NCBI GenBank assembly: GCA_013298595.1
Contig: JAAFIG010000025.1
Span: 5,185 to 69,184 of the forward strand
Source of the DNA: Deinococcales bacterium
GTDB lineage: Bacteria > Deinococcota > Deinococci > Deinococcales > JAAFIG01
DNA: 64,000 nucleotides
Direction of reading: 5' to 3'
Below, piece after piece: positions 34,887-42,439 of the stretch (the first letter of the stretch is position 1; the number at the start of each line of letters is the position of its first letter). The notes below the pieces were generated by a model. The model had not been told where the DNA came from. It did no database searches and saw nothing but the letters and a program-made list of their open reading frames with translations. The translations under genes and the position numbers were made by a program.

Positions 34887-36449
34887 TTACTTTGCTTTAG
34901 CGTTAATGGTTTTAACAGGTTTAGAACTCGAGCTTGGTTTGGTATCGTTTTTGGCTTGGAACTCGGCGGCTTTGACAGCAATTTGTTTCTCAACCCGTTG
35001 CAGCATCACCCATTGTTGGAAGCCTCCGATCAAACCACCAATCACCCCGTACATGGTCACACCACTGGGGAACGAAAGGTAAATATAAGCAAAGACAAAT
35101 TGAAAAATCAGCATTTGACGGAACATATCTGGGGTTTTACGGGTACTAAGCCATGTGGTCAGCACACCAGAAGCCAAATAAAGGATGGGTAGAATATAAA
35201 ACGGATCAGGTAATGCAAGATCGGGTAACCATAAGAAACCTTGGTCAAATTCGTAATTACTAAAAATTTTCCACATCAACAAAAATATGGGCATTTGAAT
35301 CAAAGCTGGTAAGCACCCAGAAACCGGATTGACCCCATTTTGGGTATAAATTTTCATGGTTTCTTCTTGTAATTTTTGCGGATCAGTTTTGTATTTTTCT
35401 TTGATTTCGGCTAAAAATGGTTGCAAAGCCTGCATTTCGGCACTGGATTTATATTGCTGCATTAATAATGGTGTAATCAGCAAACGAATAAAAATGGTTA
35501 ACAAAATAATTGCAATACCCCAAATACCCACAATATTTTTGACAGCTTCAAAACCACCAATTAAAACCAAAGACAAACGTCCAAAAATATTGGGGTCAAA
35601 TAAACCAGGTAAGGTATCCCATTTTTCTTGATGCAAACGAACTAATTCGTTAAAACCACCGTATACCTCGAATTTACTGGTGGTATTACCAGCTAAAGTC
35701 AGGGCAATACTCGAGATTTCCAAATTTTCAACATTGCCATTGACACGACGAGTTGCTTGGCGAGTACCAATTTTGACAGGTACAGGTTGCGCTGGTCGAA
35801 TAATCAAAGCTTGACCATTAGGGTTAATTAAACTATTGCAGCATTGCAAGCTGGTGTATACGGCTTGTTTGACCTCACCAACAGTTATAGGTTGACTCGA
35901 GCCTGTTTCTAAGGCTTTGGTTTGTGCTCTGGCATCGCCACCAAGTCCAAGAAATTCAAGTTGATAATTTGCCACACCATCCACTCGAGTCTCGAGTCGC
36001 AAGGTTAAACGCCGCGAGTTAATGGTGTATTGCTTAGAGACCTTGGCATTTCCTTGGGTATAAGAAAAAGTGGCTGTTAAAATGCCACCACCATCTTTGG
36101 TGATTTCGACATTGGTAACGGGTTTATCCGCTTTGACTGTGCCTGTTAAAGGAATAACACTGCTATGAATACCGTTTTGTAACAAATTTGGTTTGCCTTG
36201 GTAGTTACCATTATTGCTCGAGCCTTTATAAATTTTTTCAAACCAAGCAACAATTTCGCCTTGATCGTTAAATGCAATATCAGCAAGGTTGGTCACAGCA
36301 ATCACTTCTGCTTTGCCATCCGCATCAATATCAATGATTTGTGATTGACTATCTCTGGTAACACTCGAGACCCACTCTGGTTTAATACTGGCAAAAGCAG
36401 GGGTACTTAGCAGCAATGCGGCAAAAGCCGTGAACAATACTTTCTTCAT
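34887..36449 (-). CDS. yidC: Membrane protein insertase YidC
   Basis: 520 residues. Signal-type N-terminus MKKVLFTAFAALLLSTPAFA, then a large extracytoplasmic beta domain (about 22-270) like that of YidC in Gram-negative-type envelopes, and the conserved Oxa1 domain (about 300-490) with about five spans: WGIAIILLTIFIRLLITPLLMQQYKSSAEMQALQP (with the key Arg) and NPVSGCLPALIQMPIFLLMWKIF. It inserts proteins into the inner membrane alone or with Sec. It is the last gene of the rpmH-rnpA-yidD-yidC cluster. The C-terminal tail is Lys/Ser-rich, as expected for ribosome contact. Confidence 0.96.
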   Translation of the reverse strand: MKKVLFTAFAALLLSTPAFASIKPEWVSSVTRDSQSQIIDIDADGKAEVIAVTNLADIAFNDQGEIVAWFEKIYKGSSNNGNYQGKPNLLQNGIHSSVIPLTGTVKADKPVTNVEITKDGGGILTATFSYTQGNAKVSKQYTINSRRLTLRLETRVDGVANYQLEFLGLGGDARAQTKALETGSSQPITVGEVKQAVYTSLQCCNSLINPNGQALIIRPAQPVPVKIGTRQATRRVNGNVENLEISSIALTLAGNTTSKFEVYGGFNELVRLHQEKWDTLPGLFDPNIFGRLSLVLIGGFEAVKNIVGIWGIAIILLTIFIRLLITPLLMQQYKSSAEMQALQPFLAEIKEKYKTDPQKLQEETMKIYTQNGVNPVSGCLPALIQMPIFLLMWKIFSNYEFDQGFLWLPDLALPDPFYILPILYLASGVLTTWLSTRKTPDMFRQMLIFQFVFAYIYLSFPSGVTMYGVIGGLIGGFQQWVMLQRVEKQIAVKAAEFQAKNDTKPSSSSKPVKTINAKAK

Positions 36450-36499
36450 GTAGAACTCCTTACGCTACTCGAGCCTTAAACGTTGCACAACCCGAGGTT

Positions 36500-36760
36500 T
36501 CAATCTGGTACATGGTCAATCCCACCTGGATGAAACGGTTGGCATTTTAGAATTCTTTTTGTTGCTAACAAAGTACCTTTGACCGCTCCGTGTCGTTCTA
36601 TCGCTGTCAACGCATATTGGGAACACGTGGGGTAAAACCGACAGGTTGCCATACCTTTTAATGGCGATAAAAACCGCCGATACCCTGTCACACTAGCCAG
36701 TAACGCTCGAGCCGCAAGGCTATGGCGTTTGGTATTACGGTTTTGGAAAGGGTCAGTCAT
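36500..36760 (-). CDS. yidD: Membrane protein insertion efficiency factor YidD
   Basis: 86 residues. Conserved core [32 protein letters not shown] with the Cys pair (CRFYPTCS), then [25 protein letters not shown]. YidD is a small peripheral membrane protein that helps YidC-dependent insertion. Its place between rnpA and yidC is the usual one. It starts 29 bases after the rnpA stop. The start residues ([15 protein letters not shown]) are somewhat longer than in most homologues. Confidence 0.96.
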   Translation of the reverse strand: MTDPFQNRNTKRHSLAARALLASVTGYRRFLSPLKGMATCRFYPTCSQYALTAIERHGAVKGTLLATKRILKCQPFHPGGIDHVPD

Positions 36761-36789
36761 AAGGTAAAAGAAATTGAAAAGAGCCTAGG

Positions 36790-37188
36790 CTACTTTACTC
36801 CAGCTTTTCGCATTGCGTTCAGTAATGCTTTAACAACTTCGGGATAACGGGCTTTAGCCGCGTCAGGATTAGCAATAATGGTTGCCTCGAGTGGGGGTAA
36901 ATCCATGCGGCGCAGTGCTTCTCGAACTCGTCGTCGAATGCGGTTACGAACAACAGCATTACCAACTTTTTTAGAAACAATAATGCCAACAAAGACACCT
37001 TGTTTAGCGGGTAACCATTTCAAACCAAAAATATGACTACGTCCAGGTTTACCTTTGTTGCGTAAACGCCGAAAACGCCAATCCTTGGTTAAACCCTCGA
37101 GTTTCGCAGCTTTAAACGATCCTTGGGAGGTTTTGTTTTCGTTGGAAACGACACGAGCCTCGAGCAGCTTGTCTCGAGGCTCAGTCAT
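36790..37188 (-). CDS. rnpA: Ribonuclease P protein component with N-terminal extension
   Basis: 132 residues. Core RNR signature KKVGNAVVRNRIRRRVREALRR, with an upstream RFRRLRNKGKPGRSHIFGL basic stretch. It binds the RNase P RNA for tRNA 5' maturation. The family core begins near residue 35; the first 34 or so residues are an extension rich in Lys/Glu. Thermus RnpA also has a long extension, there because rpmH lies within the rnpA reading frame. Here rpmH ends 10 bases before the rnpA start, so the genes are separate but an extension remains. The spacer has AAGGAATAG as ribosome site. Confidence 0.95.
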   Translation of the reverse strand: MTEPRDKLLEARVVSNENKTSQGSFKAAKLEGLTKDWRFRRLRNKGKPGRSHIFGLKWLPAKQGVFVGIIVSKKVGNAVVRNRIRRRVREALRRMDLPPLEATIIANPDAAKARYPEVVKALLNAMRKAGVK

Positions 37189-37198
37189 AATCTATTCC

Positions 37199-37351
37199 TT
37201 ACTTGAAGCGCGGTGATTGAACCGCAATGGTGCTACGACCCTTTGCGCGGCGACGTGACAAGACACGGCGACCGTTGTCTGTTTTCATACGAGCGCGAAA
37301 ACCGTGGGTTTTAGCGCGTTTGCGGCGATTTGGTTGCCAAGTACGTTTCAT
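37199..37351 (-). CDS. rpmH: 50S ribosomal protein L34
   Basis: 50 residues: starts [20 protein letters not shown] and ends [11 protein letters not shown]. The sequence [21 protein letters not shown] then [13 protein letters not shown] is the standard L34. Its order before rnpA is conserved in bacteria. It is often near dnaA and the replication origin, but no dnaA or DnaA-box cluster is seen here. No CTCGAG lies in the gene. Confidence 0.97.
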   Translation of the reverse strand: MKRTWQPNRRKRAKTHGFRARMKTDNGRRVLSRRRAKGRSTIAVQSPRFK

Positions 37352-37369
37352 TTTGAACCCCTAAAAGAA

Positions 37370-37395
37370 AAATCTCGCCCCTTTCGGGGCAGCCT
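37370..37395 (-). terminator. Weak terminator between scpB and rpmH
   Basis: On the minus strand GCCCC-GAAA-GGGGC (fwd 37377-37390), followed by GAGATTTTTCTTTT. A short GC stem with a T-rich tail; it would end scpB transcripts. Confidence 0.5.
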
Positions 37396-37435
37396 CGAGA
37401 ATATAGCAAATAAACTCAGAAGGTGCAAGGGATTT

Positions 37436-38065
37436 TTACCCGCGTAAGAAACCACCCAGTTCACCATCTTCAAGGGCAGGTAAATCCTCGAGGGCAGGTA
37501 AACCAAACTCGAGTAAGAATTTCTCAGTGGTGGCGTATAACATTGGTCTGCCGACCACTTCTTTACGCCCAATGACTTTGACTAATTCGCGTTCTTGTAA
37601 GGTGTCTAAAGTGCTACCAGCCCCTGCGCCACGCATCAACTCGATTTCGCCACGAGTGATCGGTTGTTTATACGCAACAATCGCCAGTGTTTCAAGAGCA
37701 GCATTGGATAAACTTGGCAGTGGTGGAGGCGAAAGTAACGGCTCGAGAGCAGGTACAACATCTCGTGCCACAATTAAACGGTAACCACCAGCGACAGCTT
37801 CGATATCAAACCCCAATGCACTTTCACGGAAGCGTTTGCGAAGCATTTCGATCAACCGATGCGAACTTTCAATTGGTAAACCCAATAAATGCCCAATTTC
37901 CTTGGGTTTTACAGGTCTGCCAGCTGCCAGCAACGCCGCCGATAAAACCTCGAGTAGCCGTGATTCAACAGGTTGATGGCTGATTTCAGGCTCGAGGTCG
38001 GTTAATTCAGGTATTGCAAAATTTGGCTCTTCGCCGCTCTCGAGTTGGGTGGTACTCAACGTCAT
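37436..38065 (-). CDS. scpB: Segregation and condensation protein ScpB
   Basis: 209 residues. Two winged-helix domains. The family signature is ALETLAIVAYKQPITRGEIELMRGAGAGSTLDTLQERELVKVIGRKEVVGRPMLYATTEKFLLEFGL (about residues 121-188). The N-terminal part LLEVLSAALLAAGRPVKPKEIGHLLGL also fits. It works with ScpA and SMC to condense and segregate the chromosome; scpA is not in the window. The N-terminal 30 residues are acidic and variable. A bidirectional terminator separates it from hsp20. Confidence 0.95.
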   Translation of the reverse strand: MTLSTTQLESGEEPNFAIPELTDLEPEISHQPVESRLLEVLSAALLAAGRPVKPKEIGHLLGLPIESSHRLIEMLRKRFRESALGFDIEAVAGGYRLIVARDVVPALEPLLSPPPLPSLSNAALETLAIVAYKQPITRGEIELMRGAGAGSTLDTLQERELVKVIGRKEVVGRPMLYATTEKFLLEFGLPALEDLPALEDGELGGFLRG

Positions 38066-38093
38066 ATGTTAATTCTGACATGTTTTGCATAAG

Positions 38094-38125
38094 AAAAATC
38101 GGACGTGGGGGATCGTCCGATTTTT
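38094..38125. terminator. Bidirectional terminator between scpB and hsp20
   Basis: AAAAATCGGACG / 8-base loop / CGTCCGATTTTT. On the minus strand it ends hsp20 transcription before scpB. Confidence 0.88.
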
Positions 38126-38156
38126 CCCTAGGAGGGAAAGTTATGAAAAAAGTGGT

Positions 38157-38567
38157 TTAGGATTGAATAGCTTTTACTTCGATACGTTTAGCAGTGGCTT
38201 CAACAGCTTTTGGAATTCGCACGGTTAAAACACCATGCTCGAGACTTGCTTCGATACCTTCATGCACAATCCGTACAGGAATTTGAATACTGCGTTTTTG
38301 CTCACCACTTGGGCGTTCACGCCACAGCACTTTGGCATCATCGGCTTGGGTATCAGCAGGGGTGGCTGTTAAGGTCAAAACATTGCGCTCAAGTTGCAAA
38401 CTGATTTGATCCACAGTAAAACCGGGTAAATTAACTTTGACCAGCACAGCATCGGCTGTTTCGAGAACATCGGTACCTGTTTGGCGTTGCACTGTGTTTT
38501 GGCTACGCTCGAGGTCGGCGAGGACGGCATCCATGATTTTCCAAGGGTTGGTGTTGATTCGCATCAT
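38157..38567 (-). CDS. Hsp20-family small heat-shock protein
   Basis: 136 residues from the ATG at 38567, which has AAGGAG 8 bases upstream; a second ATG follows at once. Alpha-crystallin domain from about residue 33: TDVLETADAVLVKVNLPGFTVDQISLQLERNVLTLTA, then the signature IEASLEHGVLTVRIPKA. It is an ATP-independent chaperone forming oligomers; the C-terminal IxI-type tail (RIEVKAI) is visible. The promoter and an HspR-type operator lie upstream at 38611-38648, so heat-shock control by an HspR repressor is likely. A terminator follows. Confidence 0.95.
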   Translation of the reverse strand: MMRINTNPWKIMDAVLADLERSQNTVQRQTGTDVLETADAVLVKVNLPGFTVDQISLQLERNVLTLTATPADTQADDAKVLWRERPSGEQKRSIQIPVRIVHEGIEASLEHGVLTVRIPKAVEATAKRIEVKAIQS

Positions 38568-38610
38568 ATGAGTTGCTCCTTTGCTTTCGTAGTGATTTTG
38601 TATCACTAAA

Positions 38611-38648
38611 CTTGAGTGTATTATGCTCAAGTTTTATTACTTTGTCAA
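38611..38648 (-). promoter_or_regulatory. hsp20 promoter overlapped by a HAIR (HspR) operator
   Basis: On the minus strand: TTGACA (38643-38648), 17 bases, CATAAT (38620-38625). Over the -10 lies CTTGAGT-N7-GCTCAAG (38611-38631), which matches the known HspR-associated inverted repeat CTTGAGT-N7-ACTCAAG with one change. Repressor binding would cover the -10 box. Confidence 0.8.
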
Positions 38649-38939
38649 GTAGGTATTTCTAAGTCAAATGGCGCATTTAGTTGGCAATGATAGTATTGCC
38701 CGATTCGCTCGAGTGGTAAATATCCTGTGCGGAACAAGATTTTCTTGAGTAGTCAAGTGATTGGAGCTATTTTACAAAAAACCCGTAAATCAATTTCTTT
38801 GTAATAAATCGGTAATAACACTAAGAAATTTAAAGAATACAAACCAAAAATTATTAAAAACCTCGAGAAAATATTTTCTATTACAACAAATAAACTCGAC
38901 TTGACAAGGCAAACTGCTATGGTTTAACGTAAAAAAGAT
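38649..38939. other. Spacer upstream of the AT-hook protein gene
   Basis: AT-rich, two CTCGAG copies, no gene seen. CTTGA-GTAG-TCAAG (38745-38758) is a short palindrome resembling half-sites of the nearby operator. TTGACA (38901-38906) with TAACGT (38925-38930, spacing 18) may be the promoter of the gene at 38940. Confidence 0.4.
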
Positions 38940-39398
38940 ATGAATTTAAAAACTGTTGAGCAAATCCTTGCGGAAAATACCTCTTACAAAGATGTCAGCC
39001 TCTACAATGCAATTGTCGTTGCCATTAAAAAAGGTTCATTGGCTGGAAAAGCAATTCCACTTAACCGCAATGACTCTAATGCTAAATTCAAAATAGCCAA
39101 AGCCAGCTCCCGTGGTGGTAAAAGCGCCATGAAAGATGTGCTTAATTATGTGATTATTGATATGGAAGCATTTAATACATGGTTTGATACCGCCAAAGGT
39201 GGTATTCGTACAGTCAAAACAATCAATCGTACCCAAATGACCATGCCCCATCTTGGCGATATTCTCAGTGGCGCATATACTGCCGAACAACTCAACGAAT
39301 TTGCGGTTCATGTAGCAGGTCGGCGTTACGGTGCTCAGCGAGCACCCAAGAAAAGTACCACAACAGGCAAACGCGGCAGACCAAGTAAGAAAAAATAA
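38940..39398 (+). CDS. Basic protein with AT-hook-like tail, unknown function
   Basis: 152 residues. The body (1-125) is mixed: SYKDVSLYNAIVVAIKKGSLAGKAIPLNRND, then NYVIIDMEAFNTWFDTAKGGIRTVKTINRTQMT, ending with helical AEQLNEFAVHVAGRRYG. The last 21 residues are Lys/Arg-rich with KRGRPSKKK, an AT-hook-like core (RGRP), suggesting DNA binding. No family recognised. There is no CTCGAG in the gene, unusual for this window, and it ends in a good terminator, so it is a single-gene unit, possibly acquired. Confidence 0.75.
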   Translation: MNLKTVEQILAENTSYKDVSLYNAIVVAIKKGSLAGKAIPLNRNDSNAKFKIAKASSRGGKSAMKDVLNYVIIDMEAFNTWFDTAKGGIRTVKTINRTQMTMPHLGDILSGAYTAEQLNEFAVHVAGRRYGAQRAPKKSTTTGKRGRPSKKK

Positions 39399-39413
39399 AA
39401 CAAAACAAGTAAA

Positions 39414-39441
39414 CCAACCCGACACACAGGGTTGGTTTTTT
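39414..39441 (+). terminator. Rho-independent terminator after the AT-hook-like gene
   Basis: CCAACCC / 8-base loop / GGGTTGG, then TTTTTT. Confidence 0.92.
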
Positions 39442-39487
39442 GATGAGGGGCTATAAAACCTCGTCTACATGTGGCAAAATGCCAAAC

Positions 39488-40285
39488 ATGAACTTGGCAG
39501 CATTTATGGGTGAATTCAAAGCAGAAGCTTACGAACACCTCGAGAAACTCGATCAAGGTTTATTACAACTCGAGCGTGAGCCAAGCAACCAACAACTGAT
39601 TCGGCAATTATTTCTCAGCATCCACACCATCAAAGGTGGTGCCAGTATGCTCGAGTTAAAAGTTTTAAAGAATCTGACCCACGCATTTGAAGATGTCTTA
39701 GCGCGTTTGCGTGACCAAAGTGAAACCTGCGATTCTCACACAATTACATTGATGCTCAGAGCACTCGATTTGGTACGAGAAATTATTGATACCAACCCCA
39801 ATATGGATGTCATGCCAGCTAATATTGAAGAAATGACCAGCAAACTCCGACAACGAGCCAGCGGTGTGATTATTATCCTCGAGAACTCAAGTAGTAGTAG
39901 TGCTATTCAAATGCCACCAACATTGGCAAGTATCGAATCCAAAATAGCCCTCCTTCTTGAACCATCCGCCACAGCACGCCATGTCATGACCACACACCTT
40001 GAAACAGCTGGTTGGACAGTGCAAAGTTACAGCACTACCGAAGAACTCATTACGGTTGTACAGCTTGCAGGTTTACTGGTTATTCCCCTCGAGCCAAATG
40101 GCATTAATGGCTTACAAATAGCTGAAGATTGGCGCGGCAGTGGTATCCAAACACCTGTACTACTTACCGCGCTCGAGTTCAGCCCTGAACAAAAAATAGC
40201 AGCCAATACCTTACGCGTCCAATGTGTGCCCAAACCAAGTTGGCAAGAAACACACTTAACAGAAACTGCTCGAGGTTTCATGTGA
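39488..40285 (+). CDS. Hpt-domain protein with degenerate receiver domain
   Basis: 265 residues from the ATG at 39488 (MNLAAFMGEFKAEAYEHLEK); ATG 39479 is an alternative. Residues 1-120 are an Hpt domain like that of CheA, with the phosphorylatable His in FLSIHTIKGGASMLEL. Residues about 145-260 are receiver-like in order but lack the acidic pocket: the first strand is IALLLEPSATAR instead of carrying Asp-Asp, and LLVIPLEPNGINGLQIAEDW has Pro where the phospho-Asp should be. The stop overlaps the GTG of the next gene (GTGA), which encodes a true receiver with GGEEF. Together they may form a phosphorelay in which this protein passes phosphate to that receiver. No kinase is next to them. Confidence 0.85.
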   Translation: MNLAAFMGEFKAEAYEHLEKLDQGLLQLEREPSNQQLIRQLFLSIHTIKGGASMLELKVLKNLTHAFEDVLARLRDQSETCDSHTITLMLRALDLVREIIDTNPNMDVMPANIEEMTSKLRQRASGVIIILENSSSSSAIQMPPTLASIESKIALLLEPSATARHVMTTHLETAGWTVQSYSTTEELITVVQLAGLLVIPLEPNGINGLQIAEDWRGSGIQTPVLLTALEFSPEQKIAANTLRVQCVPKPSWQETHLTETARGFM

Positions 40286-41262
40286 TTGAACCCCGACGAA
40301 TCCTGATTATCGAAGATAGCATGCTGATGCGAAACCTCTTAACAGGATTGCTCGATAGTGCTGGTTACGGCGATGTTCACACCGCAGCCACCCTCGAGCA
40401 AGGTTTTACAGCCCTTGGTTTACGAGGACAAACAGGCGAACAATATAATTTGATCCTGATGGATAAACTTTTACCCGATGGTGATGGTATCGAAGCTATT
40501 CGCCAAATCCGAGAACATGCTCACCTGAGTGAAAAACCAATCATCATGGTCACAGGCTTAGAAGACCGCGAAACCCTACGCCAAGCCTTTGATGCAGGAG
40601 CAACCGACTTCATTAACAAATCCTTTTCTGAAACAGAATTGCTGGCTCGAGTCCGCAGTGCTTTACGCTTAGATGCCGCCATCGAAGCCAGCAAAGCCCG
40701 AGAAGCCGATCTGCGACGCTTAACTCGTGAACTCGAGAAACTTTCTTATACCGACGGACTGACCAAAATAACCAACCGACGAGGTTTTGACGCAGCCCTC
40801 GAGCGCATCTGGAATGAGTGCTTAGACGCAAAAATGCCAATTAGCCTAATGATGCTTGATGTAGACCATTTCAAAAAATACAACGATTCACTTGGACATC
40901 AACAAGGCGACGAATGCCTGAAAATAATTGCCAGCACCCTCGAGCAAAGTGTTAACAGCAACAACGAAACCCATATGGTTGCCCGTTACGGCGGAGAAGA
41001 ATTTGCTGCTATATTCCGCGCCGATAACCACAAAGCCCAATACATTGCCGAGAAACTACGCTTGAGTATTGAAAAATTAGAATTACCACACCCAACCTCG
41101 AGCAGCGGACAACACGTCAGCATTAGTGTTGGTATTGCCACCATGCAACCAAACACACAAAATAATTCAACACAACTGATTAGCAACGCCGACCATGCAC
41201 TCTACCAAGCTAAAAACACAGGAAGAAACCGTGTGGTGGTCAGCGTACTCGAGATAGTGTAA
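40282..41262 (+). CDS. Receiver-GGEEF diguanylate cyclase (PleD-like response regulator)
   Basis: 326 residues from the GTG at 40282, overlapping the Hpt gene. The receiver domain (about 1-125) is intact: ILIIEDSMLMRNLL with its acidic residues, phospho-Asp in LILMDKLLPDGDGIEA, MVTG (Thr) and the Lys in ATDFINKSF. A coiled linker (EASKAREADLRRLTRELEKLSYTDGL) leads to the cyclase (about 160-326) with TNRRGFDAAL, MMLDVDHFKKYNDSLGHQQGD and VARYGGEEFAAIF. Phosphorylation should activate c-di-GMP synthesis. The translationally coupled Hpt protein is the likely phosphodonor. Confidence 0.95.
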   Translation: MIEPRRILIIEDSMLMRNLLTGLLDSAGYGDVHTAATLEQGFTALGLRGQTGEQYNLILMDKLLPDGDGIEAIRQIREHAHLSEKPIIMVTGLEDRETLRQAFDAGATDFINKSFSETELLARVRSALRLDAAIEASKAREADLRRLTRELEKLSYTDGLTKITNRRGFDAALERIWNECLDAKMPISLMMLDVDHFKKYNDSLGHQQGDECLKIIASTLEQSVNSNNETHMVARYGGEEFAAIFRADNHKAQYIAEKLRLSIEKLELPHPTSSSGQHVSISVGIATMQPNTQNNSTQLISNADHALYQAKNTGRNRVVVSVLEIV

Positions 41263-41533
41263 TCCCCAAGATGCACCACCATAATTAATGAATCAATCAC
41301 CCTATTTATTCTTCAAAAATCAATAACGGAAACTCTTAAACTTTTTTATCTAATTTTATGGACTTGAAGTCATATTGTAAGGCTGAAAAGAATAATATCT
41401 AAAAGTTTTCATGCACAATAAGCTCTCAATAAAACACTTGCTAGAAATCACACATCCAAAATAACGTCTCGAACCGTATATCTCTAGAGAAAACAAAATC
41501 ATCAGCATTCAAAAAGAATGCACAAGGAGATGT
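41263..41533. other. Spacer before the DUF4394 gene
   Basis: 271 bases, AT-rich and without intact CTCGAG. A short hairpin GCATTC-AAAAA-GAATGC (41505-41521) abuts the AAGGAG ribosome site of the next gene and could affect mRNA stability or initiation. No other element seen. Confidence 0.4.
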
Positions 41534-42379
41534 ATGAAAAAACTACTCGCTTCAAGTCTTGCTGTGCTTTGTACCACCTACGTTGGCTTTGCTGCCCAAC
41601 AAAGCCAAACCCCTCGAGGACGTGTGCTGTACGCCACTACCCAAGATAATCGTTTAGCCAAATTTGGTTCTGAAAATCCTAACTCGAGTGTGACCACACA
41701 GGCTTTTACTGGTTTAGCTGCTAACGAAATCATGCTTGGTCTGGACTTCGGACCTCGAGATGGCAAGTTATACGGTATAAGCAATCAAAATCAGATTTAC
41801 ACGATTAACCCAAGTTCAGCAATAGTGACAAAAATAGGCTCGAGTGCATTTAATCCAGCCTTAAGTGGATTTTCGTTTGGTATGGATTTCAATCCAACAG
41901 TCAACCGAGTTCGTGTGCATAGCAACCTTGGCTTTAATGCCCGAATCAACCAAGAAACAGGTTCTATTGTAGATTTTGATGCTGCCACGGCTGGCATTCA
42001 AACCGACCTAAACCTTAATTACTCAAGCACTGACAAAAACGCCAACACAAACCCAAGTATTGTAGCCACGGCGTACACCAACAGCAATGCAACTGCCACA
42101 ACAACAACCCTTTATGCCATAGACTCGAGACATGACACATTGGTGAGTGTCAGCCCACCCAACGATGGCAAATTAAGCACCATTGGCGCACTAGGCATAG
42201 ACACCAGTGCCGCCGCAGGATTTGATATCAGCGGAGCAAGCGACGGCACAGCCTTGGCAGCTTTAACAACCAATGGCATCTCGAGTTTATACACCATCAA
42301 TTTAACAACGGGCAAAGCAACAATCGTCGAAACTATAGGTGAAGAATTAATGATTACTGGGTTAGCCATTGCACCATAA
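41534..42379 (+). CDS. Exported DUF4394-domain protein
   Basis: 281 residues; AAGGAG before the ATG. Signal peptide 1-20 (MKKLLASSLAVLCTTYVGFA). The rest matches DUF4394: GRVLYATTQDNRLAKFGSENP, LDFGPRDGKLYGISNQNQIYTINP, FGMDFNPTVNRVRVHSNLGFNARINQETG, ending with the repeat-like LYTINLTTGKATIVETIG. The pattern suggests a beta-propeller of strands with Y-x-I-(N/D). Proteins of this kind are frequent in Deinococcota. Function not known; presumably periplasmic or secreted. Confidence 0.9.
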   Translation: MKKLLASSLAVLCTTYVGFAAQQSQTPRGRVLYATTQDNRLAKFGSENPNSSVTTQAFTGLAANEIMLGLDFGPRDGKLYGISNQNQIYTINPSSAIVTKIGSSAFNPALSGFSFGMDFNPTVNRVRVHSNLGFNARINQETGSIVDFDAATAGIQTDLNLNYSSTDKNANTNPSIVATAYTNSNATATTTTLYAIDSRHDTLVSVSPPNDGKLSTIGALGIDTSAAAGFDISGASDGTALAALTTNGISSLYTINLTTGKATIVETIGEELMITGLAIAP

Positions 42380-42439
42380 CCTTGAAACAAAGTGCCAAAT
42401 AAAAATTCCACGCTCGAGCCTCGAATTTTAGAGGGAAAA

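Noticed and set aside
37199-38065. Replication origin next to rpmH
   Set aside because: rpmH-rnpA-yidD-yidC is often near oriC, but no dnaA, dnaN or cluster of DnaA boxes is present.
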